Assembly: GCA_012522755.1 (NCBI GenBank)
Contig: JAAYJV010000065.1
Location: forward strand, 1-52,520
Length of the DNA: 52,520 nt
DNA from: Candidatus Hydrogenedens sp.
Lineage (GTDB): Bacteria; Hydrogenedentota; Hydrogenedentia; Hydrogenedentales; CAITNO01
Direction: 5' to 3'
Shown here: in pieces, positions 43,657-52,385 of the stretch
How positions within the stretch are numbered: position 1 is the stretch's first letter
Layout: each line of letters opens with the position of its first letter
Made by a program: the position numbers and the translations under genes
Notes under the pieces: model-generated
Told to the model about the DNA's origin: nothing
Database searches by the model: none
Seen by the model: the letters and a program-made list of their open reading frames with translations, nothing else

Positions 43657-44436
43657 ATGCAATTGATTGATGTACACTGTCATCTTGACAGTCCGGTTTT
43701 TTCGGGCCGTCTTCACGATCTGCTGGAGACGGCCCGTTCAGCCGGGGTTTGTGGATGGATTACCTCGGCCATCCATCCTTCCAATTGGAAAGCAGTGGCG
43801 GAACTTTCCCGACAGCATGCCGGAGTCTATCATGCGGTTGGGGTCCATCCCTGGTATTGTTCCGATGACAGCCAGCCCCTGTTGCCTTCTCTGGCCGATT
43901 ATGCGGATGAGGCCGTTGCCATTGGTGAGATCGGTCTGGACAGCAAAAAGATGCCCTTCCCCATGGAACGTCAGTTGGAAGTGTTCACAGTGCAACTGGG
44001 CATTGCCCGGGAATTGGGGCGGCCGGTGATTATCCACTGTCGGGGCGCTTTCAATGAGATGATGCATATTTTCCGTAAAGAAGGCGCACCGCCGGGAGGC
44101 GTGGTTCACAATTTTTCAGGCGGGCCGGAACTGGCCAAAGCCTTTATGGATTTCGGTTTGTCCTTCAGTCTGGGCGGCGTCCTCACGTGGCGGAACAGCG
44201 CCCGGCGCACCCGTCTTTTAAAAGATATTTATCCTCATGATTTTCTTCTGGAAACGGATGCTCCCGACATTACGCCTGTTGAAGCCCGGGGAACGGTGAA
44301 TTCTCCCGCAAATATCCTATACAATCTGAAGGCGGCTGCTGATATTCTGGAAGAGCCGGCGGAAGCCATTGCCGCAGCCAGCACGGCCAATGCTGTACGT
44401 ATTTTCGGCCTCCAAATCGAAAGGGACTTCTCATGA
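43657..44436 (+). CDS. tatD: TatD-family metal-dependent hydrolase
   Basis: A metal-dependent (amidohydrolase-fold) nuclease family member, 259 residues. DVHCHLD (N-terminal metal site), AVGVHPWY, IGEIGLDS (Glu), IIHCRGA (His) and LLETDAPDI (Asp) give the full ligand set. Family members act as 3'-5' exo- or endonucleases; YchF/YcfH-type paralogues share these motifs, so the exact subfamily is open. The end overlaps the next gene by ATGA. Confidence 0.87.
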   Translation: MQLIDVHCHLDSPVFSGRLHDLLETARSAGVCGWITSAIHPSNWKAVAELSRQHAGVYHAVGVHPWYCSDDSQPLLPSLADYADEAVAIGEIGLDSKKMPFPMERQLEVFTVQLGIARELGRPVIIHCRGAFNEMMHIFRKEGAPPGGVVHNFSGGPELAKAFMDFGLSFSLGGVLTWRNSARRTRLLKDIYPHDFLLETDAPDITPVEARGTVNSPANILYNLKAAADILEEPAEAIAAASTANAVRIFGLQIERDFS

Positions 44437-45266
44437 CTCTGATGACATTACTGCTCACAGCGATAACAGCAGCGGGACAACTTTCCTCTCCTTTTCCGGG
44501 TCCGCCCAATCATGGCCTTGTTTATGTGATTGCTCACCGTGGTGTTCATGAGGGTATTCCGGAGAACACCCTGGCGGCCTATGCAAAAGCCATAGAACTG
44601 AATGTGGACTTTGTGGAGATTGATGTACGGGAAACCCGGGACGGTCATTTTGTAAGTATCCACAACGCCACGGTGGATGCCTATACGGACGACGCTCAGG
44701 GACCGGTCAAAGATTTCACGCTTGCCGAGTTGCAGGCTCTGGATATCGGCAGCCGGGTCGGGCCTGAATGGAAAGAGGAATCCATCCCCACCTTTGATTC
44801 CATTCTGGAACTGTGCAACGGAAAAGTGAAGATCTATCTCGATTTCAAACAGGCACCTCTGGAAGCGGTTGTGGACAGGTTGCGCGCAGCCGGTCTGGCG
44901 GAAAGCACCGTGTGGTATGCGGGCAGCGGTCCTCTGCGGACGTTAAGCAAGATCTGTCCTGAATGCCTTCCCATGCCTGAGGTCGGTTCCGGAGCCAGCC
45001 TGGACAGAATCCTGAAACATCATGCGCCCCGGGTTGTGGCTTCCACCTGGGCTTCGGCTACGGAGGAAATGGTGAAGGCCTGTCATGAAGAAGGGATTCT
45101 CGTCTTTGTCGATGACGGCGGGCCCGAAACCTGGCAGACACTCTTTGAGTGGGGTGTGGACGGGATCCAGACAGACCACGTATCCGGACTCATTGAAGCG
45201 GTGAAGGCCTATTCCGAAGAGGCGGCCCGGGAGACGGTGACGGATCAGGCTGTTGGAGTGCCATGA
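44433..45266 (+). CDS. exported glycerophosphodiester phosphodiesterase-like protein
   Basis: 277 residues with a short signal-like N-terminus (MTLMTLLLTAITAAG). The GDPD barrel shows IAHRGVHEGIPENTLAA, FVEIDVRETRDGHFVSIH and DGIQTDH. The usual HDxxxxRTT signature reads HNATVDAYTD, keeping the catalytic His but not the following Asp and Arg. It may hydrolyse a different phosphodiester. ATGA overlaps occur at both ends. Confidence 0.82.
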   Translation: MTLMTLLLTAITAAGQLSSPFPGPPNHGLVYVIAHRGVHEGIPENTLAAYAKAIELNVDFVEIDVRETRDGHFVSIHNATVDAYTDDAQGPVKDFTLAELQALDIGSRVGPEWKEESIPTFDSILELCNGKVKIYLDFKQAPLEAVVDRLRAAGLAESTVWYAGSGPLRTLSKICPECLPMPEVGSGASLDRILKHHAPRVVASTWASATEEMVKACHEEGILVFVDDGGPETWQTLFEWGVDGIQTDHVSGLIEAVKAYSEEAARETVTDQAVGVP

Positions 45267-46141
45267 AGCCGCAGCTTTCAGTGATAATTCCTTCCTTTGA
45301 GCCTGACAGACTGCTCCTGCAAAAACTTCATGACTCTCTGTGCGCACAGGAGTTCAGAGATTTTGAAATCGTCATTGCAGATGATGGCTCTTCCGATATG
45401 TCTGTCTATGATGTGTTCACTGATGAACGAACGCGTATCCTCCGTCAGGAAAAGAATCAGGGGCCGGCGGTTGCGAGAAACCGTGGAGCCCTGGAAGCCC
45501 TGGCTTCCAAGTTATTTTTCACTGATACGGACTGTGAACTGGCACCACAGACCCTGTCAAAAGTTGTTGAGGTCTTGGAACAAGAAGAAATAGTCACCGG
45601 CAACACCCATACCCGTGTCAAGAGCGCATTGGGTCGTGCCATTGCCTTGCTGGGTTTTCCCGGCGGCGGAATACTCGGTTTCGATAAGGTCTGGCGTGTG
45701 GATCCGGCCGGATACGCCCGAAGCTTCAGCAGCTGCAATCTCGCCATGAGCCGTAAAGCCTTTGACGCACTGGGCGGCTTTGACGAGACCTTCCCTCTGG
45801 CTGGAGGGGAGGATACGGTTCTGGCTGCTCGGGCCGTTTCTGAGGGATATGCGATCCGCTATGTTCCGGAAGTGCTTGTCTATCACATCGAAAAAAGCAG
45901 CCTCATCAGTTTCATGCGCTGGCAGCTCGTGCGTGGCCGGGGCAACTGGCATATCAAAAGGCGGGTTCCTTCCGTAAGTGGATATTTGCGTCTTCGTGTC
46001 TGGACATTCACCAACAGTATGAGGAAGGCCGGGATTTTATACGGGCTGCCTGTTTTTGTTTTGATATGCCTGTCTGTTCTGTTGCAGCTGGTCGGTATGC
46101 TGCGGGAAAGCCGTCGCATGAAAAAAGAAGAGGCATCATAA
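45263..46141 (+). CDS. family 2 glycosyltransferase
   Basis: 292 residues. The GT-A fold is shown by LSVIIPSFEPDRLLLQKL, IVIADDGSSD, GPAVARNRG and FFTDTDCEL as the DXD motif. GGFDETFPLAGGEDTVLAARA lies further on, and one membrane segment (LYGLPVFVLICLSVLLQLVG) near the end suggests membrane attachment. Donor and acceptor are unknown. It is translationally coupled to the GDPD-like gene. Confidence 0.9.
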   Translation: MKPQLSVIIPSFEPDRLLLQKLHDSLCAQEFRDFEIVIADDGSSDMSVYDVFTDERTRILRQEKNQGPAVARNRGALEALASKLFFTDTDCELAPQTLSKVVEVLEQEEIVTGNTHTRVKSALGRAIALLGFPGGGILGFDKVWRVDPAGYARSFSSCNLAMSRKAFDALGGFDETFPLAGGEDTVLAARAVSEGYAIRYVPEVLVYHIEKSSLISFMRWQLVRGRGNWHIKRRVPSVSGYLRLRVWTFTNSMRKAGILYGLPVFVLICLSVLLQLVGMLRESRRMKKEEAS

Positions 46142-46212
46142 GATATAATAGAGTCCGGCTCTTTGGAAAGTGCAGGTTGTTTTTTAAAAGTGACTGGTAA
46201 AGTAAGTTGCCC

Positions 46213-47328
46213 ATGAAAAAATACTTTTTGCTTTTTGTCTTTTGCATTGCGCTGATGGCTTTCGTGACAGCGGATGCCGCCCCGGCTGCCAAATCGCCGA
46301 CGATCCGCTGGCCAGCCGTAGCGGGGGCGAATTATTCTTCCGATCCGGAGATGCTTCTGGCAACCTTGGTCAATTTCCGTGTTCAGGCGGAAGTACCGGA
46401 AGTGGGCAATAAACTCATTGCCCTTATCGCCTCTCCGGCACCCTATGGCCTGGCCGGCAGGACAACGGCCCATGCTTTCAAATCACTCCAGCCCGGGCAA
46501 TATGATCGTGTGGTGATTCTGGCACCCGGTCACGGCCCTTCCTTTGAAAACTGTTCTGTCCCGGCTGTGGATGTTTTCATGACACCTCTGGGCCCTGTGC
46601 CTCTGGATGGTTCGGCCATTCGCACGCTCATGTACTCGCCCCTGTTTCAGATGCATCAGCTCCGCTATGACGGCGTGAAACCTCATGAACGCATTCACGA
46701 ATATGAGTTTGCCATAGAATCCTTGCTGCCTTATCTGCAGGAACGTCTTTTTGAATTCAAACTTGTTCCTGTTCTGGTCGGTGATTTGAAAGATCCGAAA
46801 GGCAACACGACAGAAAATACCATGACCGCCTTTGCCAATGCCATCAAGCCTGTTATTGATGAGCGGACGCTGGTTGTCGTGGCCAGCAGTTTCACGCACT
46901 ATGGCGAAGAGTATAAAAACACGCCCTTTACGGAAGAGATAGAAGAGAATATCGCCCATCTTGATCGCCTCGCCTTCGAACAGATACTGGGATTGAACCT
47001 GAGCGGTTTCCGTTCTTATATGAAGCGCAGTAAAAATGTGATTGACGGTGAGAACTGTATCCAGATTCTCCTGCAATTGCTCCCTGTTCATACCCAGGCA
47101 CGGCTGCTGGCTTATACCACTTCCGGCACAGTGAGTGGCCATTGGGATAACTCAGTGAGCTACGGGAGCTTTGTCTTTCATGATCTCGATGCGCCGGCTC
47201 TTTCCGCCCGTCCGGATCTCGTGCGGCCACTGGTTCTGCGCAAGCCTGAACAGACAGCAAGTCCGTCCCAACCGACGTCTCCCGTGGTGAAGGAAGGCGA
47301 AAAAGAGAAGAGTGAAAATCCGCAGTAA
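46213..47328 (+). CDS. exported MEMO-family protein (AmmeMemoRadiSam system protein B-like)
   Basis: 371 residues. An N-terminal signal-like segment (YFLLFVFCIALMAFVTADA) precedes the MEMO domain: WPAVAGANYSSDPEML, APGHGPSFENC, HERIHEYEFAIESLLPYLQ, VVVASSFTHYGEEY and GENCIQILLQLL, which resemble the family's His/Asp/Cys positions. The usual partners (AMMECR1 and radical SAM) are absent from this window. The C-terminus is low-complexity, rich in Pro, Glu and Lys. Its role is unknown. The start is the ATG at 46213 (a TTG six bases earlier is in frame). Confidence 0.85.
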   Translation: MKKYFLLFVFCIALMAFVTADAAPAAKSPTIRWPAVAGANYSSDPEMLLATLVNFRVQAEVPEVGNKLIALIASPAPYGLAGRTTAHAFKSLQPGQYDRVVILAPGHGPSFENCSVPAVDVFMTPLGPVPLDGSAIRTLMYSPLFQMHQLRYDGVKPHERIHEYEFAIESLLPYLQERLFEFKLVPVLVGDLKDPKGNTTENTMTAFANAIKPVIDERTLVVVASSFTHYGEEYKNTPFTEEIEENIAHLDRLAFEQILGLNLSGFRSYMKRSKNVIDGENCIQILLQLLPVHTQARLLAYTTSGTVSGHWDNSVSYGSFVFHDLDAPALSARPDLVRPLVLRKPEQTASPSQPTSPVVKEGEKEKSENPQ

Positions 47329-47352
47329 GATGACAAGAGACAGACAGAGGGA

Positions 47353-48201
47353 CTAGTCTGTCGGAGCTTCCAGCCTCTGGCCCATCCACTCCACAATGCT
47401 ATCCATGAAGGCCTCTTTATCCAGATCGTTGTAGACTTCATGATAGCCTTCTTCAAAGCTTTTCAGTGTTTTGTCTTCGGCGCCGGCATGCTCATGGAGG
47501 AGGAGGCTGCCTGAAGGAGACACCACACGATCACACTTGCCGTGTATGGTCAGCATGGGCAATGTGATCTTGTCCAGTTCCCGGCGGATGAGACCGATGA
47601 TACGATAGAACTCACCGGCCGTATGAGCGGTGACACGCCCCTGATATCCCAGTGGATCGTTATCGGCAATACGTACAATCTCCGGATCACGGCTGAGCCC
47701 TCTATTATCGACTTTGCTCACCGGTGCCCAGGGCGCGAGTCTGGCAACCAGAGGCGTAAGGGTAATGAGTATGGCGGGCACCTCATCAGGGAATGCCAGG
47801 AAGGGACTGCTGAAAATGAGGCCTGTGAGATGAGGCTTCCGGGTCTGAGCCCAGCGGGCCAGAACCATTCCGCCCATACTGTGGCCCATGACAAAGAGAG
47901 GCAAGGTGTCGTCACTTTCCTCACGGACATGCTTCAGAAAGAGATCCAGATCGTCCAATAATTCTTCAAAGCGCACAATATAGCCGCGTTTACCTGGTGA
48001 ACGACCATGTCCCCGTTGGTCATAGGTATAGCTTGCCATTCCGGCTTTTTGAAATTCTTCCATGACCCAGCTGTAACGGGTGCAATGATCGCCGTATCCA
48101 TGAAGGATGATCACTCTTCCCCGGGGAGCGGTAGCGGGTAAGAGACGACGTTCGAAGAGTTTCAGACCGGGTGCGATTTCAAACCATTTTTCCTCAAACA
48201 T
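47353..48201 (-). CDS. alpha/beta hydrolase, lysophospholipase / monoacylglycerol lipase-like
   Basis: 282 residues. VIILHGYGDHCTRYSWV, the nucleophile motif GHSMGGMVLARWA, IHGKCDRVVSP (acid) and GYHEVYNDLDKE (His) match the hydrolase-4 family (PldB/monoacylglycerol lipase). No signal peptide is present, so it is cytoplasmic or membrane-peripheral. It follows the InlB-repeat gene by 41 bases on the same strand and converges on the MEMO gene. Confidence 0.87.
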   Translation of the reverse strand: MFEEKWFEIAPGLKLFERRLLPATAPRGRVIILHGYGDHCTRYSWVMEEFQKAGMASYTYDQRGHGRSPGKRGYIVRFEELLDDLDLFLKHVREESDDTLPLFVMGHSMGGMVLARWAQTRKPHLTGLIFSSPFLAFPDEVPAILITLTPLVARLAPWAPVSKVDNRGLSRDPEIVRIADNDPLGYQGRVTAHTAGEFYRIIGLIRRELDKITLPMLTIHGKCDRVVSPSGSLLLHEHAGAEDKTLKSFEEGYHEVYNDLDKEAFMDSIVEWMGQRLEAPTD

Positions 48202-48242
48202 GTTTTTTCCTTTCCATGATACGGGGAGATCGTCGGTATTAC

Positions 48243-51113
48243 TCAGGAGCCGGGCCTATTCAGACAGAGGGTGAGAGGCTCTGGAACAACGTATTTTTTG
48301 AAGATGCCAACGATCTCGTGTCGGCCGATACCCGGTTCAATTGTGAAGTGGTATGTGCCACGACGGGAAAGCAGGAGTCCGGCATGTGTGTGCCACCCTG
48401 CAAAACTGTATTGCGAATCACTCTGATACGCTTTTAAAGTTACCTTCATGTGTTCCGCCAGACGATAAGTGCCCGGTGGTGGATCAATCCTTCCCACTTC
48501 GACACTGTCAAGAAGAAGGGTGAGAACAGAACCAGCCTGCGCCGTTCGCATGCCTACGGTTTTGTCTTCATCCAGAAGCAGAGCCTTATCCTTATAGACA
48601 ATATCTTTTTCTATCTGACCTGTCCAGCCGCCGAAGAAGGCATTGTCGGCAAGAACCGCTGTGAGATGGATGAGTGCATTTCTGGAGAAAAGGTAGCTTC
48701 CCGCTTCCATATTCCGGATATGGCTGGAAGTCGTTGCGTCCGTCGGCAAGAGGGTGAGCCGGACACAGTCTGTTTCTTCCTTCCGGGCGAAACAGGCGGT
48801 CAGTGTGATGTCTTCATCCGGAGTGAGCATATGGTCGGGATGAATACTGTTGAGGTCTCCTGTCCATCCAGTAAAAACAAAGTCGCTGTTCACGGGCGGC
48901 ATGGCCAGCAGGGATATCCCTGTTCCTTTGAGGTAACCATGTGTTCCCGGGTCGGGCATGAGCTTCGGATTTTCCATATCTTCAGGACCCTGCAGCTGAA
49001 GATGGAGCTGTACCTCGGCCGGAATAAAACGCGCCATAATCCGGCTGTCTTTGTCCATGGTCAGGCTGATCTTGGGTTGAGAAGGCTGGGCATTGGCGGG
49101 CAGATCGCCTTCCCATTCCAGAAAAACGGAATCAGGATCGGGTCGGGCCTGCAACTCAATAACAGACCCCTCTTCCACCCTATCGAATTGTTCCTGATTG
49201 CTTTCAACCTTTCCACGGCCTTCAATGGAAAGATCAAGTCTGTGGAGAGGACGGCCGAAGACAGCCTGGAAGCTGTCGTCTTCTGTAAGGGTAGTCCGGA
49301 AGAAAGCTTCAGTGGAAAGGATACCCTTTTCAGCAGAGAGCCAATGATGAAAGGCCAGGCCTTTCGGAGTCTCAGCACGGAGATCGATCATGGTTCCCGG
49401 AGCCAGAAGATAGTCACCGGGAGAGGGTGTGATTTTTCCTTCAGGGTGAGAGGATACCAGAGCAATATGACAGTTGGTCTGAGCGAAGAAGGCTGTGACA
49501 TGAAGATTTTCTTCAATCTTCAGAGGATGCTGAGGGGTGATCGCTGTCTGTTTCAGCCCTTCTGTATTGTGAATTCTCCATCCCCCGAAACTGCGTCCCA
49601 GTTCCGGAAGAGCCTGTAAAATAATTTCTGAACCTGGTGCCATTGCATAGGATCCCGGAGGAGGCACGAGCTTTCCCCGGGCACCTTCAGACTTTTCAAC
49701 AGTGAGTGTACACAGATTCAGCCGGGTGAAGCATGCGCGAATTTTGCGGTCGGCTTCCATGGACAGAACAAGTTGTCGATCTGCGGGATTGATATCCCCG
49801 GGCAGATCACCCTCCCAATGGCTGAAGGCCATGTCTCTGTCTGTCAGGAGCGGTGCCTCCAAAAGAGCTCTGGACAATGCTGTCCCGGTAAAGCCGTGAC
49901 GTCCGGGAGCGAGCGAAAGGCTCTCCGGCGGCAGAGTGGCCGCTTCGCCGTCTATGACTGCTTCGAGATCGAGAAAGCTTATGGCTGGAACAAAATGAGC
50001 GGTCAGTTCCGTATCATCTTCCACGGTGAAACTGAGAGAGGGGTCACAGGTCGGTTCTTGCAGGCTCTCGCCGGACCACCCAGCGAAAGCGCTGGCACTG
50101 TTCAGTGGTTCAGCCTGCAGGTTCAACGTTGTTCCATAATCGGCTTGCAGCGTGGAGGTACAGGGGGAATCATTGAAAAGGATTTGTCCTGATACAGGAT
50201 CTGCGGCATCTATGGTAAGACGGATGTGTTTTTCCAGAGGTTTGAAAATGGCGCGATACCTTTTGTCTTCCGTGACCCGAATAGAAAAGGTTCCGGCTCT
50301 GTGACTTGTGGAAAGAGAAACAAGCTCATCCTTTTCATCTCGTATACCGTCCAGATACCAACCATCGGCGGCACCTGCACTTACGAGCATTTCTGTGCCT
50401 GCGGCCAGGACATGAGAGCCTTCAGGCAAGTTGAACCAACCATTTCCTTCCTTCTCCAGAGTAATGATTCCGCCTTTCTTATGGAACCAGGCAACAGCAG
50501 TGAGGTTCTTTCCGGGAGGAAGTGTATAGGGCGGCAAAAGTTCCGTGGTGCTTGTTGTCTGGTCCTCATCTTCACCATCTTCAAAAAAAATCTGCCAGCC
50601 TCCGAAAAAATGTCCCTCGGCCGGAAGGGCAAGAAATGTTTCTTCCACATCGGTGCGAAAGACCCAATCTCCCGGCGGCGGATCCGTGGTTCCACATCCC
50701 GGGCCGGCACATTGGATGGTGACATACTGAAAAGAAGTGCCTGGAGCGGGCTCATCGGAAAAGACAGCGGTGATCATCCGCGATCTGTTATTCAGGTAGA
50801 CGACAGCTTCCGGGAGGGTGGTGGTGATTGTGCCCTTCCATTCCCGGAATCCCTGTCCTGTATCGGGTAAAGGTCGAGCCAAAAGACGGGCTGGCTCATT
50901 ACGGTAGAATAAAGGGAGAAGTTCATCGGGAAGGACCTGGCCTTTTCCTTCAATCCAGTAAAAAAGAATAAGCTCCTCATTGATAAACAAGAGAAAGACA
51001 GCAATGAAGACAGTCAGAAATATTGTCAGTTTTACAGCGCGTACGAGAAATCGCCGGGTCTTTTTTTTAATGGGAGTTTCCATACAGAGAGTCGGTTTCC
51101 AATCTGCAGACAT
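48243..51113 (-). CDS. membrane-anchored protein of divergent InlB B-repeats
   Basis: 956 residues. One membrane segment near the N-terminus (AVKLTIFLTVFIAVFLLFI) is followed by a long exported part with about ten beta-grasp-like repeats. Each ends in a motif such as FAGWSGE, FSHWEGDL, FLEWEGDL or FTGWTGDL with a following TAHF/TACF strand. This is the divergent InlB B-repeat (Listeria-Bacteroides) pattern. The start at 51113 is favoured by a TACAAT -10 at 51131-51136; ATG 51083 is possible. It is likely a cell-surface structural or adhesive protein. Confidence 0.82.
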   Translation of the reverse strand: MSADWKPTLCMETPIKKKTRRFLVRAVKLTIFLTVFIAVFLLFINEELILFYWIEGKGQVLPDELLPLFYRNEPARLLARPLPDTGQGFREWKGTITTTLPEAVVYLNNRSRMITAVFSDEPAPGTSFQYVTIQCAGPGCGTTDPPPGDWVFRTDVEETFLALPAEGHFFGGWQIFFEDGEDEDQTTSTTELLPPYTLPPGKNLTAVAWFHKKGGIITLEKEGNGWFNLPEGSHVLAAGTEMLVSAGAADGWYLDGIRDEKDELVSLSTSHRAGTFSIRVTEDKRYRAIFKPLEKHIRLTIDAADPVSGQILFNDSPCTSTLQADYGTTLNLQAEPLNSASAFAGWSGESLQEPTCDPSLSFTVEDDTELTAHFVPAISFLDLEAVIDGEAATLPPESLSLAPGRHGFTGTALSRALLEAPLLTDRDMAFSHWEGDLPGDINPADRQLVLSMEADRKIRACFTRLNLCTLTVEKSEGARGKLVPPPGSYAMAPGSEIILQALPELGRSFGGWRIHNTEGLKQTAITPQHPLKIEENLHVTAFFAQTNCHIALVSSHPEGKITPSPGDYLLAPGTMIDLRAETPKGLAFHHWLSAEKGILSTEAFFRTTLTEDDSFQAVFGRPLHRLDLSIEGRGKVESNQEQFDRVEEGSVIELQARPDPDSVFLEWEGDLPANAQPSQPKISLTMDKDSRIMARFIPAEVQLHLQLQGPEDMENPKLMPDPGTHGYLKGTGISLLAMPPVNSDFVFTGWTGDLNSIHPDHMLTPDEDITLTACFARKEETDCVRLTLLPTDATTSSHIRNMEAGSYLFSRNALIHLTAVLADNAFFGGWTGQIEKDIVYKDKALLLDEDKTVGMRTAQAGSVLTLLLDSVEVGRIDPPPGTYRLAEHMKVTLKAYQSDSQYSFAGWHTHAGLLLSRRGTYHFTIEPGIGRHEIVGIFKKYVVPEPLTLCLNRPGS

Positions 51114-51303
51114 GAAAGATCTGTGTACACATTGTACTTGACTATTGTCCACTATTGCCGAAGGAAAAGTCTATTCTCAGGATGATGGTTTGTTTGTGAG
51201 AAAAATCCGCAGTCAGGGAAGAGGGTATGGCGTGGACTGTGAATCATGATTTTTGCGGTGAAAGAAAAGCGGTAGCGGATTTTTTTGAATGGCAAGGCGG
51301 CTT

Positions 51304-51828
51304 TCAAATTTCGGTCTGCTGTTCAACAGGCTTTTTTTTGAGTCCGGCCTCTTCCAGATTCAGAAAACGTGTTTTCCAGGAAAGACCGTAATAGTAACCG
51401 CCCAGTGTTCCCGTGGAACTGACTATGCGATGACAGGGGACAACGAGACAAATGGGGTTGACACCCAGAGCTGTGCCTGTGGCCCGGGCGGCGCCGGGAT
51501 GTTTGATGCGCCGGGCCAGTTCGCCATAGGTGGCTGTCTTTCCATAGGGGATACGATAGCATCCTTTCCAGACCTTCTGCTGAAAGGGGGTGCCTCCAGT
51601 CATGTCCAGAGGGATGGCGTCAAAACTGACTGTCCGTGCACAGAAGTATTCGCTGAGGAGGCCATGCAATGTTTTGTCCCAGCCGGCTGCGGGAGCCTTC
51701 GAAAGCCGGGCGGGTATTCGTTCCCCTTCCGGTACCAGTGTGAGACGCTTGAGCCCCAAATCAGAAAAGAATCCGTAAAAGGCGCCTCCCTCAAAACGAA
51801 AACAGAAGTTCACATCCTGTTCGTGCAT
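51304..51828 (-). CDS. ogt: methylated-DNA--protein-cysteine methyltransferase
   Basis: Repairs O6-alkylguanine by irreversible transfer to its own cysteine. 174 residues from an ATG preceded by AGGAG. The PCHR motif (Cys132) and the surrounding GTALGVNPICLVVPCHR are canonical; FQQKVWKGCYRIPYGKTATYGELA is the DNA-binding wing. It lies about 27 bases downstream of the rnpB 3' end on the same strand, so it may depend on read-through from the rnpB promoter. Confidence 0.93.
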   Translation of the reverse strand: MHEQDVNFCFRFEGGAFYGFFSDLGLKRLTLVPEGERIPARLSKAPAAGWDKTLHGLLSEYFCARTVSFDAIPLDMTGGTPFQQKVWKGCYRIPYGKTATYGELARRIKHPGAARATGTALGVNPICLVVPCHRIVSSTGTLGGYYYGLSWKTRFLNLEEAGLKKKPVEQQTEI

Positions 51829-51854
51829 GATACAGCTCCTGAGCGGTAAAAAAA

Positions 51855-52210
51855 GAAGCGGGCCTGTAAGCCGGGTTCTGTCCGAAACGCCTGAGCGCCT
51901 CTGAACGGTCATTCATCTGGGACGCATGTCACCATACGCCTCTAGCATCCTACCCGGGACCGGTGCGGGCAACACCATAGGTCCTCTATTTGGACTTGCT
52001 CCGGACGGGGTTTGGCAAGCCGCCATGTCACCATGACGCTGGTGCGCTCTTACCGCACCTTTTCACCATTGCCTCTGAAGAGGCTGTGTATTTTCTGTTC
52101 CACTTTCCGTCGGATCACTCCGCCTTCGCGTTACGAAGCGTCCAGCCCTGTGGAGCCCGGACTTTCCTCGACACAGCCTGAGCCATGCCGCGACCGTTCG
52201 GCCCGCTTAT
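51855..52210 (-). ncRNA. rnpB: RNase P RNA, type A
   Basis: About 356 bases. The P1 stem pairs AAGCGGGCC (52208-52200) with GGCCCGCTT (51864-51856). The universal GAGGAAAGTCCGGGC lies near 52152-52170, and ACAGAACCCGGCTTA lies near the 3' end. A T-run at 51848-51854 follows P1. The RNA makes the catalytic subunit that removes tRNA 5' leaders. Confidence 0.96.
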
Positions 52211-52216
52211 GTCTGT

Positions 52217-52222
52217 AGTGTA
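52217..52222 (-). promoter_or_regulatory. -10 element of rnpB
   Basis: TACACT read on the minus strand lies seven bases before the predicted 5' end near 52210. A -35 is not clear: TGGACT lies 18 bases upstream of it. Confidence 0.5.
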
Positions 52223-52244
52223 CCCCAGGCCTTGGTAAAAAGTC

Positions 52245-52385
52245 CAGTATTTTGGGAGGTGGGGATGGGGTTTGGAGATATAAGATACTTGAAGGGATCA
52301 GTGGTCTCTGGGGAATCGGTCGGATCGGTCGGATCGGACGGATCGGACGGATGTGGGAGGGGCGGAAGCATGTCTTGGGATCATC
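52245..52385 (-). repeat. composite dispersed repeat R1, copy F
   Basis: Read on the minus strand: CATGCTTCCGCCCCTCCC, then three 9-bp units plus a degenerate one (52311-52346), then GATCCCTTCAAGTATCTT. The head module differs from copies A-E. CACGAAG-type sequence recurs near 52477-52502. Nothing else is recognised up to the window end. Confidence 0.8.
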
